Assembly: GCA_009268125.1 (NCBI GenBank)
Contig: WBOU01000018.1
Coordinates: 1 to 64,000 of the forward strand
Direction of reading: 5' to 3'
DNA: 64,000 nucleotides
Origin: Chloroflexia bacterium SDU3-3
GTDB lineage: Bacteria > Chloroflexota > Chloroflexia > Chloroflexales > Roseiflexaceae
The notes under the pieces were generated by a model. It was given only the letters and a program-made list of their open reading frames with translations, searched no databases and had not been told where the DNA came from. The translations under genes were made by a program, and so were the position numbers. Below are positions 16,581 to 25,246 of this stretch, in pieces; the first letter of the stretch is position 1; each line of letters begins with the position of its first letter.

Positions 16581-17235
16581 CCATCAGCAGATCTTGGCGC
16601 TGGTGCGCCGCTGTGCGCCAGATGGCCCGGTGCTGGATGTGGGGGCGGCACAGGGCATGCTGGGCCAAGCGCTAGGCCACGAGTTTGTGCTGGATGCGGT
16701 GGAGCCGAACCCTCGCTGGGCCGAACACGCGCGAGCCTTCTACCGTGATGTGTTTGCCGCACGGGTGGAGGATGCGCCGCTTGAGCCAGGGGCCTATGCG
16801 ATGGTGGTGTGCGCCGATGTGCTGGAGCACACGCCCGACCCGGTAGCGGTGCTGGGCGAGCTGCGGCAGGCCGCCCGTCCGGATGCGACGTTCATTGTCT
16901 CGCTGCCGAATGTGGCGCATTTTTCGGCGCGGCTGCTGCTGCTGCTGGGGGTCTGGCCGCAGATGGAGCGTGGGATCTTTGATCGTACGCACCTTCATTT
17001 CTACACGCGCAAGACGGCCACCCAGATGCTGGCCGATGCGGGGCTGCAGGTGATCTATGCCCGCCCGACGCCGGTGCCGCTCTATATGGCTTGGCCGCAG
17101 GGCTGGGGCCAGGGCCTGCTGTCGCTGGTGATGCTCCTACAGCGGGTGGCGCTGCTGCTCAGCCCCACGCTGTTTGGGTTTCAGTGGGTGATGGTGGCGC
17201 GCGCTGACCCTGCGCAGGCGGTGGCGAAGCGATGA
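16516..17235 (+). CDS. Class I SAM-dependent methyltransferase
   Basis: 239 aa. The SAM-binding core is visible as VLDVGAAQGMLGQAL (motif I), DAVEPNPRWAEHA (acidic end of beta 2), MVVCADVLEHTPDP (motif post-II) and FIVSLPNVAHFS, matching the Methyltransf_23 type often found in glycan clusters. The C-terminal ~40 residues are hydrophobic (LSLVMLLQRVALLLSPTLFG), suggesting membrane association with the YfhO-like partner. The start at 16516 lies inside the GT2 gene; an alternative ATG at 16471 adds 15 unlikely residues. It overlaps the next gene through ATGA. Likely methylates a sugar or lipid-linked intermediate; substrate unknown. Confidence 0.8.
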   Translation: MPGITDLNPGWHYVQHTDPQSSHQQILALVRRCAPDGPVLDVGAAQGMLGQALGHEFVLDAVEPNPRWAEHARAFYRDVFAARVEDAPLEPGAYAMVVCADVLEHTPDPVAVLGELRQAARPDATFIVSLPNVAHFSARLLLLLGVWPQMERGIFDRTHLHFYTRKTATQMLADAGLQVIYARPTPVPLYMAWPQGWGQGLLSLVMLLQRVALLLSPTLFGFQWVMVARADPAQAVAKR

Positions 17236-19733
17236 GTGTCGCGCGGATTCTGACGATGCGCCGAGTGGGCTGGATGACGTGGCGCGATGTCGCGCCACCG
17301 CTGGCCGTGGCGCTTCTGCCTTTTGTGCTGTTTTTCTCGCTCTCGATAGGCCGCAGCACCTTCTATGTCCATGATGTCCAGCTGTATTTCTACCCCTACC
17401 ATGCGGTGAGTGCGAATATCGCGCGGGGTGGCGATCTGCCGCTGTGGAACCCGTATGCGTTCAGCGGCATTCCGCTGGTGGGCGATGGCCAGACGGCGAT
17501 GTTCTACCCGCCTAACTGGGTATTTTTTGTGCTCCCTGGCGCGCTGGCGTTGAGCTATGCGATATTGCTGCAGTTCAGCATCGCGGGCGTGGGGATGTAC
17601 TTCTGCGCGCTTGGGCTAGGCGCTCGCCGGTTCGCGGCGGTGTTTGCCGCGCTGGCATTTATGTTCTGCGGGATGATGACGGCGCGGGTGGTGCACCTTT
17701 CGATCATGAGCGGGGTGGCGCTGGTACCGTGGCTGGTGCTCTGCGTGGATCGTGCGCTGGGCGTGGGCTACGGCTGGCCCACGCCGTCGGTGGGGCGCTG
17801 GCGCTGGCTGCTAGCGGCGGCGGCGGTGGCGGCGCTGCAGGCGGTGGCCGGGCACCCGCAGGTGCCGGTCTACACCGGGGTGGCAATGGGCTTTCTGCTG
17901 CTGTTTCGGCTGATCGAGGTGCCGTTTCTCCATGGCGCTCGCGGGCTGCTGCGGGCGCTGTGGGCGCTGCCGCTGCGCCTGGCTGGGGTCTACCTGCTGG
18001 GCTACGCGCTAGCGGCCATTCAGCTGGTGCCCTGGGTGGAGCTGGGCATGGCGTCGCCGCGCGCAGCTAATGCGACCTTTGAGTTTGTGATGGACAAGAG
18101 CTCGGCTGGAGCCGACTGGCTGCTTTTCCTCTTCCCCTATATCTTCGGCTCGCAGCTGCCTGGCCCGTTTGCTGATCGCCCGATGTCGATCAGCCTCGCG
18201 GTGCGCAGCTGGGAGCATAGCGCCTATGTGGGCATCCCCACGCTGGCGCTGGCAGGGGTGGGTGTGCTGCTGCTGGCGGTGCGGACATGGAGCCTGGCGT
18301 TCAGCTGGGTGCGATCTAGCTGGCGTCTGCCGACGGCCCGCCACGCCGAGGCGCACACCTGGTTCAGCCTAGTGTTTCTGGTGTTTTTGGTGCTGGTGGG
18401 TGCGCTGACGGCGGCGGGCGATCATACACCGTTTGGCTGGGTAGTCTACGCCCTGCCGGTGGTGGGCAAGCTGCGGGCGGTCGAGCGCGCCCTGGTGCTG
18501 GTGGATGTGGCCCTGCCGCTGCTAGCGGCGCTGGGCATGCAGTGGCTGGCCGATGCCCCTGGTCGGCGGGTGGCGGCTCGCGTGGCCTCGGCGCTGGCTG
18601 GGGTGGCGATCGTGGCCCTGCCTGGGCTGGCCCTGTGGCTGATCCATCGGCGGGCGCAGTCGGTTGGGGTGGTGCCGAACATTGAGTATCTGGCGGATTT
18701 CGCACGCACGGATGTGTCGCAGTGGCTGCCGCTGGGCCTGGGTGTGCTGACCTGCACCCTGCTGGTGCTGTGGGCGGTTCGTCGGCCTGGGCTGGTCAGC
18801 CAGAGCTGGATGGTGGCGGTGCTGCTGCTGGATATGGGCGTGTACGCGATGTACTACAACCCCACCACGGCGGCCTCGCTGTTTTCTACCCGGCCCGATG
18901 TGCTGCAGGCCTTGGGCGGCGACGGCCAGCCGTTCCGCAAGGCGACCGCGCTGTCGTACACCAACGCGCTGCCGAATCGGGCGGCCCAGGAGGCGCTCTC
19001 GGTGAGCTGGGCGATGGTGTACGGCGTGGAGGATATGAACGGGTTTAACTCGCTGCAGCCGCGCCGCTATACCGACTATGTGTTTGGCACCGATCAGGAA
19101 GATGTCTCGTATGGCTTTCTGACCAACCCGCGCCTGTTTCAGCCAGACAGCCCGATCCTTTCTTCGCTGAACGTGCGCTATGTGCTGGTGCCGACCAGCT
19201 TGCCGCCGCCTTTGTTAGGCGATCATCTAAAGCTGGCGTATAGCAATAGCGACGTACAGGTGTACGAGAACACGCTGGTGTGGCCACGCGCCTACTTTGC
19301 CGAGCGGGTGCGCGGCGAGCCCGACCCGCAGGCGGTGCTACGCACGGTGACGGCCCCCGGCTTCGATGGCCGCCGCGAGGCCCTGGTCGAGTCGGCGCAG
19401 CCGCCGCAGCTAGCCGATGCCACCGGCCCAGCAACGGTGGAGATTCGCTCGTCGCGCCCGAACAGCATGGAGCTGGCGACGCAGACCAGCGAGCCGCGCC
19501 TGCTGGTGCTGAGCGAGATGTATTTCCCCGGCTGGCGTGCCTATGTGGATGGTGTTGAGGTGCCGATCGAGCGGACGAACTATCTGTTTCGTGGCGTGGT
19601 GGTGCCCGCTGGCGAGCACCAGGTGCGCTTTGTGTACCAGCCGCTGTCGGTGCTGATCGGGCTGCTGATCTCGCTGGCGGCGTGGGCTGTGGTCGCGCTG
19701 ATCTGGTGGCGCACGCGCCAGCGCCGGGCCTGA
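17232..19733 (+). CDS. YfhO-family polytopic membrane protein (GT-C-like)
   Basis: 833 aa with about 13-14 hydrophobic segments and a C-terminal extracytoplasmic beta domain. The N-terminal loop HDVQLYFYPYHA...LPLWNPYAFSGIPL..DGQTAMFYP is the YfhO signature. The C-terminal LSEMYFPGWRAYVDG..VPIERTNYLFRGVVVPAGEH is the usual YfhO/DUF end domain before the last helix. YfhO proteins are GT-C-type transferases; the B. subtilis member glycosylates lipoteichoic acid. Start overlaps the preceding stop as ATGA, indicating translational coupling. With the GT2 enzyme making a lipid-linked sugar, this protein is the likely transferase on the outer face. A hairpin with a T5 run follows. Confidence 0.82.
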   Translation: MSVARILTMRRVGWMTWRDVAPPLAVALLPFVLFFSLSIGRSTFYVHDVQLYFYPYHAVSANIARGGDLPLWNPYAFSGIPLVGDGQTAMFYPPNWVFFVLPGALALSYAILLQFSIAGVGMYFCALGLGARRFAAVFAALAFMFCGMMTARVVHLSIMSGVALVPWLVLCVDRALGVGYGWPTPSVGRWRWLLAAAAVAALQAVAGHPQVPVYTGVAMGFLLLFRLIEVPFLHGARGLLRALWALPLRLAGVYLLGYALAAIQLVPWVELGMASPRAANATFEFVMDKSSAGADWLLFLFPYIFGSQLPGPFADRPMSISLAVRSWEHSAYVGIPTLALAGVGVLLLAVRTWSLAFSWVRSSWRLPTARHAEAHTWFSLVFLVFLVLVGALTAAGDHTPFGWVVYALPVVGKLRAVERALVLVDVALPLLAALGMQWLADAPGRRVAARVASALAGVAIVALPGLALWLIHRRAQSVGVVPNIEYLADFARTDVSQWLPLGLGVLTCTLLVLWAVRRPGLVSQSWMVAVLLLDMGVYAMYYNPTTAASLFSTRPDVLQALGGDGQPFRKATALSYTNALPNRAAQEALSVSWAMVYGVEDMNGFNSLQPRRYTDYVFGTDQEDVSYGFLTNPRLFQPDSPILSSLNVRYVLVPTSLPPPLLGDHLKLAYSNSDVQVYENTLVWPRAYFAERVRGEPDPQAVLRTVTAPGFDGRREALVESAQPPQLADATGPATVEIRSSRPNSMELATQTSEPRLLVLSEMYFPGWRAYVDGVEVPIERTNYLFRGVVVPAGEHQVRFVYQPLSVLIGLLISLAAWAVVALIWWRTRQRRA

Positions 19734-19761
19734 TTGGCTGGTACAAACAGTGGGCTATGGC

Positions 19762-19792
19762 AAGGGCGTGGCGATGCTGCCGCGCCCTTTTT
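19762..19792. terminator. Intrinsic terminator between convergent genes
   Basis: AAGGGCG...CGCCCTT stem with an inner GGC/GCC pair, followed on the plus strand by TTTTT. It lies 29 bases past the YfhO-like stop and abuts the stop of the opposing lipoprotein gene. Confidence 0.75.
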
Positions 19793-20815
19793 CTACCTGC
19801 CCCAGGAAAGCCCGGAGTCGGGGTCGAGCTGCAGCCCGCTGGTCAGCGCCTTCGGCTCGCCGATCGTGGCGCTGTCGGCGCTGAGGGTAAGCGGCGCGAC
19901 CCACAGGTCGAAGCTGCTGCTGCCGGGGCTGAGCGCCAAAAAGGCCAGCCATGCGCCGTCAGGCGAGAATGCCGGGGCGCGGGCGCTGCCAATGCTGGTG
20001 AGCGTGGTGGGCGAGCCGCCGCCTGCGGGGATGATCGCCAGATCGGTGGCTTGGCCCCGACGCGTCGCAAAGGCCAGCCAGGTGCCGTCGGGCGAGAATG
20101 CGGGGTCGTAGCTGTCATCGGGCAGGCCGTCGATCGGTGCTGCCTGATCTTGTGTTAGGCGAAGAATCTGCGGGCGGGCGTCGCCGCCAGTGGGCTGGAA
20201 GGCCAGGGCCAGCGCGCCATCGGGCGCGTAGGCGGCGCGGCCCACCTGCCCGGTGTCCGAGGCGTAGCGCTGGGTGCGCTGGCCTCCCTGGGCGGCTGGC
20301 ATGGTGTAGAGCGCGAGGTTGTAGTCGGCGGCTGGCTCGCCGGTGGCCGGGCCTGCCTGCGAGGTGTAGGCGATGGTGCCGCCGTCGGGGGCAAAGCTGG
20401 GGTAGAGCGCCCAGATCGTGCTGCGCACGCGCCCCTGGCTGTTCGGCGGCTCGGCGCTATCGTTGTGGGTGAGCGGCAGCATGCTGTCGCCGGTGGCCGA
20501 GAGCAGCACGATGTCGCTGTAGCTGTTGCCGCGCTGGATGCAGGCGATCCGGCTGCCGTCGGGCGACCACGACGGCTGGGCGAGGTTGCCCTGCTGGGTG
20601 AGCTGGCTGCCGGTTCCGCCTTGCCACTGCCAGATATCGCCGCCGCGCACAAACAGCAGCCTGCCGGGCAGGCTGATGCCCTGGGCCGAGATCGAGGTAA
20701 GCGCAGTGGGGGTGGTGCTTTTTGCATCGGGCGCTGTGGCGCAGCTGGCGAGGGCCAGGCAGAGGCCACACAGACACGCGAGGAGTCGAGCGCGCAGAGC
20801 TGGGAAGTACGGCAT
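19793..20815 (-). CDS. TolB-like beta-propeller lipoprotein
   Basis: 340 aa. Lipoprotein signal: LLACLCGLCLALASC with the lipobox cysteine at ~25. The mature part has about six PD40 blades, seen as PSWSPDGSRIACI, PSFAPDGGTIAYTS, AAYAPDGALALAF, PAFSPDGTWLAFAT and PAFSPDGAWLAFLA. Such proteins are extracytoplasmic binding or scaffold subunits related to TolB. No Tol/Pal genes are near. ATG 20815 lies five bases after the stop of the lipid kinase gene; a GTG at 20824 overlaps it. Translation is probably coupled to the lipid kinase, though I see no functional link. Confidence 0.82.
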   Translation of the reverse strand: MPYFPALRARLLACLCGLCLALASCATAPDAKSTTPTALTSISAQGISLPGRLLFVRGGDIWQWQGGTGSQLTQQGNLAQPSWSPDGSRIACIQRGNSYSDIVLLSATGDSMLPLTHNDSAEPPNSQGRVRSTIWALYPSFAPDGGTIAYTSQAGPATGEPAADYNLALYTMPAAQGGQRTQRYASDTGQVGRAAYAPDGALALAFQPTGGDARPQILRLTQDQAAPIDGLPDDSYDPAFSPDGTWLAFATRRGQATDLAIIPAGGGSPTTLTSIGSARAPAFSPDGAWLAFLALSPGSSSFDLWVAPLTLSADSATIGEPKALTSGLQLDPDSGLSWGR

Positions 20816-20820
20816 AAAGG

Positions 20821-21792
20821 TCACTCGCTAGGCTCAGTGATAGGCTCGCTATCGATATAGGTTCCAAGCAGGAGGTTGTTTTCGGGGTTTTCGGGCGGCA
20901 GCAGGGCGTAGATAGCGCCGGGCACCGCCGAGAAGCGCATGGGCGAGGTGCCGATGTGATCGCCATCGACCTGCACATCCATGGGCCTGCTGGTGAGGAA
21001 ATTGACCTCGCGGGCGCGAAAGTAGGAGATTCGCGGATCCTCGGAGTAGCGGCGGGTGAGGATGGACCACAGGCGCAGCGGCGCGGCGCGCAGCGAGCGG
21101 CCTTTGATCAGGCAGACATCCAGCAGGCCGTCGTCGATCACGGCGTCGGCGGTGAGCTTGACCACGCCGCCGTAGAGCTGGCTGTTGCCCATCACCGCCA
21201 TCAGGTAGCGCCCACGGATGGTCTTGCCATCGAGGGTGACGCGCGAGCGGACGCCCTGGTAGCGAAACGCCACCTTGACGCCCTCGACGATATACGCGAG
21301 CGCCCCGAGGCGGCGTTTCTGGTCGGACCCGACGCTGGCCGTGACCGCCGCGTCGAACCCGAGTGATGCCATCAGCAAGAAGTAGCGGTCGCCTGCCTTG
21401 CCCACATCGATCCGGCGCGTATCCGAGCGCAGCAGCATCTCGGCTGCGGCGCGCGGCTGTAGCGGCAGGCCGATCTCGCGCGCCCAGACGTTCACCGTGC
21501 CCACCGGCAGGGTGCCGAGCGCGGCCTTGGTGCCCACCAGCCCGTTCACCACCTCGTTCACCGTGCCATCGCCGCCCGCCGCGATCACGGCGTGGTAGCC
21601 GCGCTCGGCGGCGGTGCGGGCGATATTGGTGGCGTCACCCGGCCCCTCGGTCGGCTGGAGGTCGATCTGCCAGCCTGCCTCGCGCCAGACGGCGCAGGCC
21701 TCGTGGATGGCCTGCTCCTGGGCTGCGGCCTGCCCCGCCGTTGGGTTGAACACGACCAGCGCTCGTGTTGGCTTCTGCGGTATCTCGTGCAT
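20821..21792 (-). CDS. Diacylglycerol/sphingosine-type lipid kinase (YegS/DagK family)
   Basis: 323 aa, the family length. The nucleotide-binding motif AAGGDGTVNEVVNGLVG (~75-92) and LPVGTVNVWAREIGLP (~95-110) are both present, and the C-terminal half contains VDVGKAGDRYFLLMASLGFDA and the DGLLDVCLIKG strand. These cytosolic kinases phosphorylate diacylglycerol or related lipids. The gene is the first of a pair with the downstream lipoprotein gene (gap or overlap of a few bases). DagK in Gram-positive relatives recycles diacylglycerol from teichoic-acid synthesis; whether that applies here depends on the glycolipids made by the upstream YfhO operon. Confidence 0.88.
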   Translation of the reverse strand: MHEIPQKPTRALVVFNPTAGQAAAQEQAIHEACAVWREAGWQIDLQPTEGPGDATNIARTAAERGYHAVIAAGGDGTVNEVVNGLVGTKAALGTLPVGTVNVWAREIGLPLQPRAAAEMLLRSDTRRIDVGKAGDRYFLLMASLGFDAAVTASVGSDQKRRLGALAYIVEGVKVAFRYQGVRSRVTLDGKTIRGRYLMAVMGNSQLYGGVVKLTADAVIDDGLLDVCLIKGRSLRAAPLRLWSILTRRYSEDPRISYFRAREVNFLTSRPMDVQVDGDHIGTSPMRFSAVPGAIYALLPPENPENNLLLGTYIDSEPITEPSE

Positions 21793-21829
21793 AGCGCGAG
21801 TATACCATGCGTTGCCAGCACATGTCGCG

Positions 21830-22888
21830 CTAGGCCGTGGTGGGGTCGATGCCCTTGGTCAGGTCGTCCCAGTGCTGGTTCTGGTAGGGGCGGATGCCCT
21901 CGGCCTCGTTGCTGCGGGCCTTGCGCGCCCAGTCGGCGTCGGCGATCAGCGCGCGGGCCAGGGCGGCGGCCTCGGCGTGGCCCTCGGCGATGTAGCTGCT
22001 GGCGTCGTCTGGTGTCAGCAGGTTGCCCGCCACGATGCGCGGCTTCTGCGAGAAGTGGCGGACCCAGTCGGGCAGCAGGCGCGGGGTGCCGAAGTAGCCG
22101 CGGCGCGACTCGTGGAAGCAGCTGATGTCCCACACGTCCACGCCCGCCTCCTCAAGGCTCTGCAGCAGTGCGCCGAGGCCCTGGGTTGTTACCGGCTTGT
22201 TGGGCGATGCGGGGTCGTCGGCGTGGATGCTGAAGCGGTAGAGCAGCGGCACCTGGCTGCCAATCGCGGCGCGCACCGCCTTGGTGACGGCCACGGGGAA
22301 GGCCAGCGGGTCGCCCCAGGCGTCGGTGCGCTCGTTCACGTTGGCTTGCCAGAACTGGTGGATGAGGTACTGGTGCGCGCCGTGGATCTCGACGAAGTCG
22401 CTGCCCGCCTCGATGCTGCGCCGTGCGGCCTCGGCGAAGTCCTCGATCACCTGCTCGATCTCGCCCTCGGTCATGGGGCGGGCCGGGTCGAAGCCCTTGC
22501 GGGTCCACGCCGATGGCGCGATCGGCTGGTGGCCCAGCAGTGCGTTGTGGCTGGCCGCGCCAGCGTGGAAGATCTGGGTGCCAAACAGCGCGCCGCTGGC
22601 GTGGGCGATCTCCACCGCCTTGGCCCAGCCTTCGATATGGCTGTCGTCGTAGATCGCCATCGCGTTGCCCCAGCCTCTGCCGTTGGCCGAGACGGCGGCG
22701 GCGGCGCCGATGATCGTGCCCACGCCACCCTCGGCGCGGCGGCGGTACCAGTCGAAGATCCACGGGGTGAGATGGCCGCTCTCGCTGGCCTGGTTGAGCG
22801 TCATCGGTCCCATCACGAGGCGGTTGGGCAGCGCGACCCCGCCACGGCCCAGCGGCAGCGGCGTAAAGAGGTTGTCGTACACGAGCAT
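21830..22888 (-). CDS. NADH:flavin oxidoreductase (old yellow enzyme family)
   Basis: 352 aa single-domain TIM barrel. It begins LFTPLPLGRGGVALPNRLVMGPMTLNQA, then GTQIFHAGAASH, and the substrate-anion motif appears as EIHGAHQYLIHQFWQANVNERTDAWGD, where the family has H..H/N. The Arg and FMN-phosphate region are in VAGNLLTPDDASSYIAEGHAEAAALARALIAD. It is FMN-dependent and reduces activated alkenes or other xenobiotic electrophiles with NAD(P)H. GGAAAGGAA precedes the ATG. It lies 104 bases downstream of the YwnB-like gene in the same direction, so it may be part of the Rrf2-controlled group of redox genes. Confidence 0.88.
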   Translation of the reverse strand: MLVYDNLFTPLPLGRGGVALPNRLVMGPMTLNQASESGHLTPWIFDWYRRRAEGGVGTIIGAAAAVSANGRGWGNAMAIYDDSHIEGWAKAVEIAHASGALFGTQIFHAGAASHNALLGHQPIAPSAWTRKGFDPARPMTEGEIEQVIEDFAEAARRSIEAGSDFVEIHGAHQYLIHQFWQANVNERTDAWGDPLAFPVAVTKAVRAAIGSQVPLLYRFSIHADDPASPNKPVTTQGLGALLQSLEEAGVDVWDISCFHESRRGYFGTPRLLPDWVRHFSQKPRIVAGNLLTPDDASSYIAEGHAEAAALARALIADADWARKARSNEAEGIRPYQNQHWDDLTKGIDPTTA

Positions 22889-22992
22889 TTCCTTTCCTTA
22901 GTGAGAAACTGGATCTGTGCTATAGATCTATATGGTTCAGCTGCCACGCTGCAGCACATGAAGCGGCGGTATGCGACAAGGCACGATGGGGC

Positions 22993-23631
22993 CTAGTAGC
23001 CGATGGTGAAGCGCTGGCGGATGTGCTTGGGCTGCTCTAGCTCGTCCAGCAGCGCCACGGCGTAGTCCTCCGCCGAGATGCTGCTGTTGCCCTGGGCGTC
23101 GGTGATCAGCTCATCCAGCCCCAGCCGGAATGTGCCCGTGCGCTCGCCAGGGCGGATGAGACCCGCCGGGCTGAAGAAGCTCCACTCCAGCGCGCCGCCC
23201 TCGGCCCGCAGCAGATCAAGCGAGCTGCGGTGAGCCAGCACCATGGGCCGCCACTCGTCGGGGATGGCGGGCGTGTCCACGAGCTGCACGCCGGGGGCCA
23301 CATACAGGCTGCCCGCGCCGCCCACGATCACCAGTCGCTTCACACCGGCCTGCGCGAGGCCAGCTATGAGCGAGCGGGTGGCGTTGGGCAGATCTTCGGG
23401 GCTGTCGTGCCTGGGCGCGATCGAGCTGACCACCGCGTCGTGCCCGGCGACAGCGGCGGCGACCTGCTGCGGGTCGAGCACGTTGCTGGCGACAGCGGCG
23501 ATGCCGGGGTGGCTTTCGGCCAGCTTGCTGGGGTTGCGACCGATCGCGGTGACGGTATGGCCGCGCCGCGTGGCCTCGGCGAGGATGCGCTGGCCGATCA
23601 TGCCGGATGCGCCAAAGAGAGCGATGTTCAT
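22993..23631 (-). CDS. NAD(P)-binding reductase, YwnB/NmrA-like
   Basis: 212 aa atypical short-chain reductase. The N-terminus MNIALFGASGMIGQRIL is the GxxGxxG dinucleotide motif; VVSSIAPRH and VIVGGAGSLYV follow as in YwnB-like proteins, and EWSFFSPAGLIRPGERTG is the characteristic late motif. There is no SDR YxxxK pair at the usual place, as expected for this subfamily. In Bacillus subtilis the homologous ywnB is next to the Rrf2-type regulator ywnA; the same pairing occurs here, with a shared operator motif 17 bases before this gene. Likely redox- or electrophile-responsive. The substrate is not known. Confidence 0.82.
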   Translation of the reverse strand: MNIALFGASGMIGQRILAEATRRGHTVTAIGRNPSKLAESHPGIAAVASNVLDPQQVAAAVAGHDAVVSSIAPRHDSPEDLPNATRSLIAGLAQAGVKRLVIVGGAGSLYVAPGVQLVDTPAIPDEWRPMVLAHRSSLDLLRAEGGALEWSFFSPAGLIRPGERTGTFRLGLDELITDAQGNSSISAEDYAVALLDELEQPKHIRQRFTIGY

Positions 23632-23647
23632 AGGTGTTCCCGTTTAT

Positions 23648-23668
23648 TTGTAACACTTGGTGTTACAA
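23648..23668. promoter_or_regulatory. Rrf2 operator candidate upstream of the YwnB-like gene
   Basis: TTGTAACAC and GTGTTACAA form a perfect 9-bp inverted repeat with a TTG centre. Its core TGTAA-N9-TTACA is the same as at 24137-24155, upstream of the Rrf2 gene. It lies 17 bases before the YwnB-like start and just after the Rrf2 stop. Confidence 0.78.
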
Positions 23669-23688
23669 GTCGGAAGAAAAAAAAGCGA

Positions 23689-24117
23689 TCAGCTGGGGTG
23701 CTGGTGCTGATAAATCCTCTGTATAACCTGCTCCAGCGAGGTCTGCGCAAGCTTGGCCTCAAGCGCCTGCTGCGCCTCGTGAAAGATCGATCCAAGTGTG
23801 CACTGGATATGCGCGCCGACGTTGCAATCGTTGTTCGGGTTGGCGTGAATGGTAAAGATGTCGTTCTGATGCTCGACCGCGTGGTAGATCTCGCACAGCG
23901 ATATGGCCTGCGCAGGCCGCGTGAGATGCGCGCCCACCACGCCCTGCTGGGTGTGTACCAGGCCAGCCTGCCGCAGCAGCGCCGTGATGTTGCGCACCAC
24001 CACTGGGTTCACGCCGATGCTCTGCGCCATGGCCTCGGATGAGAGATCTTGCCCCTGTTCGATGCCGATCAGCGCTAGGATATGAACGGCAATCGCAAAT
24101 CGAGTAGCCGAACGCAT
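23689..24117 (-). CDS. Rrf2-family transcriptional regulator (YwnA-like)
   Basis: 142 aa, one Rrf2 winged-helix domain: SATRFAIAVHILALIG, then LSSEAMAQSIGVNPVVVRNITALLRQAGLVHTQQGVVGAHLTRPAQAISLCEIYHAV, with HTH and wing in the normal places. Only two cysteines (NNDCN and HIQC, 9 residues apart) are present in the region where IscR/NsrR have three, so an Fe-S cluster is unlikely; a thiol switch is possible as in YwnA/YodB-like sensors. Operators with the same TGTAA-N9-TTACA pattern precede both this gene and the YwnB-like gene, consistent with autoregulation. AGAGGGG lies before the ATG. Confidence 0.87.
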   Translation of the reverse strand: MRSATRFAIAVHILALIGIEQGQDLSSEAMAQSIGVNPVVVRNITALLRQAGLVHTQQGVVGAHLTRPAQAISLCEIYHAVEHQNDIFTIHANPNNDCNVGAHIQCTLGSIFHEAQQALEAKLAQTSLEQVIQRIYQHQHPS

Positions 24118-24136
24118 ATGCCCCTCTCGCGTAAGA

Positions 24137-24155
24137 TGTAATGATTATAGTTACA
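24137..24155. promoter_or_regulatory. Rrf2 autoregulatory operator candidate
   Basis: TGTAATGATTATAGTTACA: half-sites TGTAA and TTACA with nine bases between, 19 bases upstream of the Rrf2 start. Same spacing and half-sites as at 23649-23667. Confidence 0.75.
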
Positions 24156-24194
24156 AGATACCTTTTTGTCAAGAGGGGCATATGCGACCGGTTG

Positions 24195-25196
24195 CTACGA
24201 GAGCTTGACCAGCTGCTTGCCCAGGTTCTTGCCCTTCAGCATGCCGATAAAGGCGCTTGGCGCGTTGCGAATGCCCTCGGCAACCGTTTCGTCATAGGCG
24301 ATCTCGCCACTGGCGACGGCCTTAGCTAGCTCGGCCAGCGCCGTGGGCCAGCGATCGAGGTGGTCGCCCACGATGAAGCCCTGCAGCTTGACGCGCTGGC
24401 TGAGCAGCCTGCGCATACCGCGGAAGCCTCGCGGGTCGGCCTCGTTGTACTGCGAGATCATGCCGCAGAATGGGATGCGGGCAAATACGTTCAGGTGCTC
24501 CAGCACGGCATCCAGCACGTCGCCGCCCACATTTTCAAAGTAGACATCGATGCCGTTTGGCACCGCCGCAGCCAGCGCCTCGCGGAAGTTCTCGGCCTTG
24601 TAATCAACGCACGCGTCGAAGCCTAGCCGCTCGACCACATAGGCGCACTTCTCGGCCCCGCCGGCGATGCCCACCGCGCGCGCGCCGTGGCGCTTGGCCA
24701 GCTGCCCCACCACGCTGCCCACCGCGCCCGCCGCCGCCGAGACCACCACGGTCTCGCCGGGTTTGGGCTGGCCGATGTCGAACAGGCCCACATAGGCGGT
24801 CACTCCCGGCATTCCCACCACGCCCAGGTAGGCCGAGGGTGGCACGATCGTGGGGTCGACAATCCGCAGGCCCTGGCCGTTGCTCACGGCGTAGAGCTGC
24901 CAGCCGAGGTTGCCCACCACCGTTGCGCCGGTGGGGAAAGCCGGGTTATTAGATTCGACCACCTGGCCCACGGTGCCGCCCACCATCACCTGGCCGAGCG
25001 CCACGCTGGCGGCGTAGGATTTTGCCTCGCTCATGCGCCCGCGCATGTAGGGGTCAAGCGAGAGATATTGATTTTTAACCAGCACCTCGCCCGCGCCGGA
25101 GGAGGGGATGGCGGTCTCGACAATCGAGAAGTCTTCTTCTTGAACCCAGCCCTGGGGGCGTCGGGCGAGAAGCACCTGGATGTTTGTGTCGCTCAT
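24195..25196 (-). CDS. NADP-dependent MDR reductase (CurA/leukotriene-B4-dehydrogenase-like)
   Basis: 333 aa medium-chain reductase without structural or catalytic zinc cysteines. NQYLSLDPYMRGRMSEAKSY is the PTGR/CurA-family substrate-side motif, and VVVSAAAGAVGSVVGQLAKRHGARAVGIAGGAEKC is the NADPH-binding fold, with the PTGR-like VDVYFENVGGDVLDAVL after it. These enzymes reduce the C=C bond of alpha,beta-unsaturated carbonyls. ATG 25196 (MSDTNIQVLL) is preferred to a TTG further up because GAAAG precedes it and family N-termini align there. It reads in the same direction as the Rrf2 and reductase genes but upstream of the Rrf2 operator, so it has its own promoter. Confidence 0.88.
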   Translation of the reverse strand: MSDTNIQVLLARRPQGWVQEEDFSIVETAIPSSGAGEVLVKNQYLSLDPYMRGRMSEAKSYAASVALGQVMVGGTVGQVVESNNPAFPTGATVVGNLGWQLYAVSNGQGLRIVDPTIVPPSAYLGVVGMPGVTAYVGLFDIGQPKPGETVVVSAAAGAVGSVVGQLAKRHGARAVGIAGGAEKCAYVVERLGFDACVDYKAENFREALAAAVPNGIDVYFENVGGDVLDAVLEHLNVFARIPFCGMISQYNEADPRGFRGMRRLLSQRVKLQGFIVGDHLDRWPTALAELAKAVASGEIAYDETVAEGIRNAPSAFIGMLKGKNLGKQLVKLS

Positions 25197-25246
25197 ACGA
25201 AAACTTTCATACAAATCAGCGGTCGCTGTGCCGAGGATCGGCGTTC

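Noticed and set aside
21614-22996. 460-aa plus-strand frame
   Set aside because: It lies opposite the lipid kinase and old-yellow-enzyme genes, which carry complete family motifs; its composition is typical of an antisense shadow.
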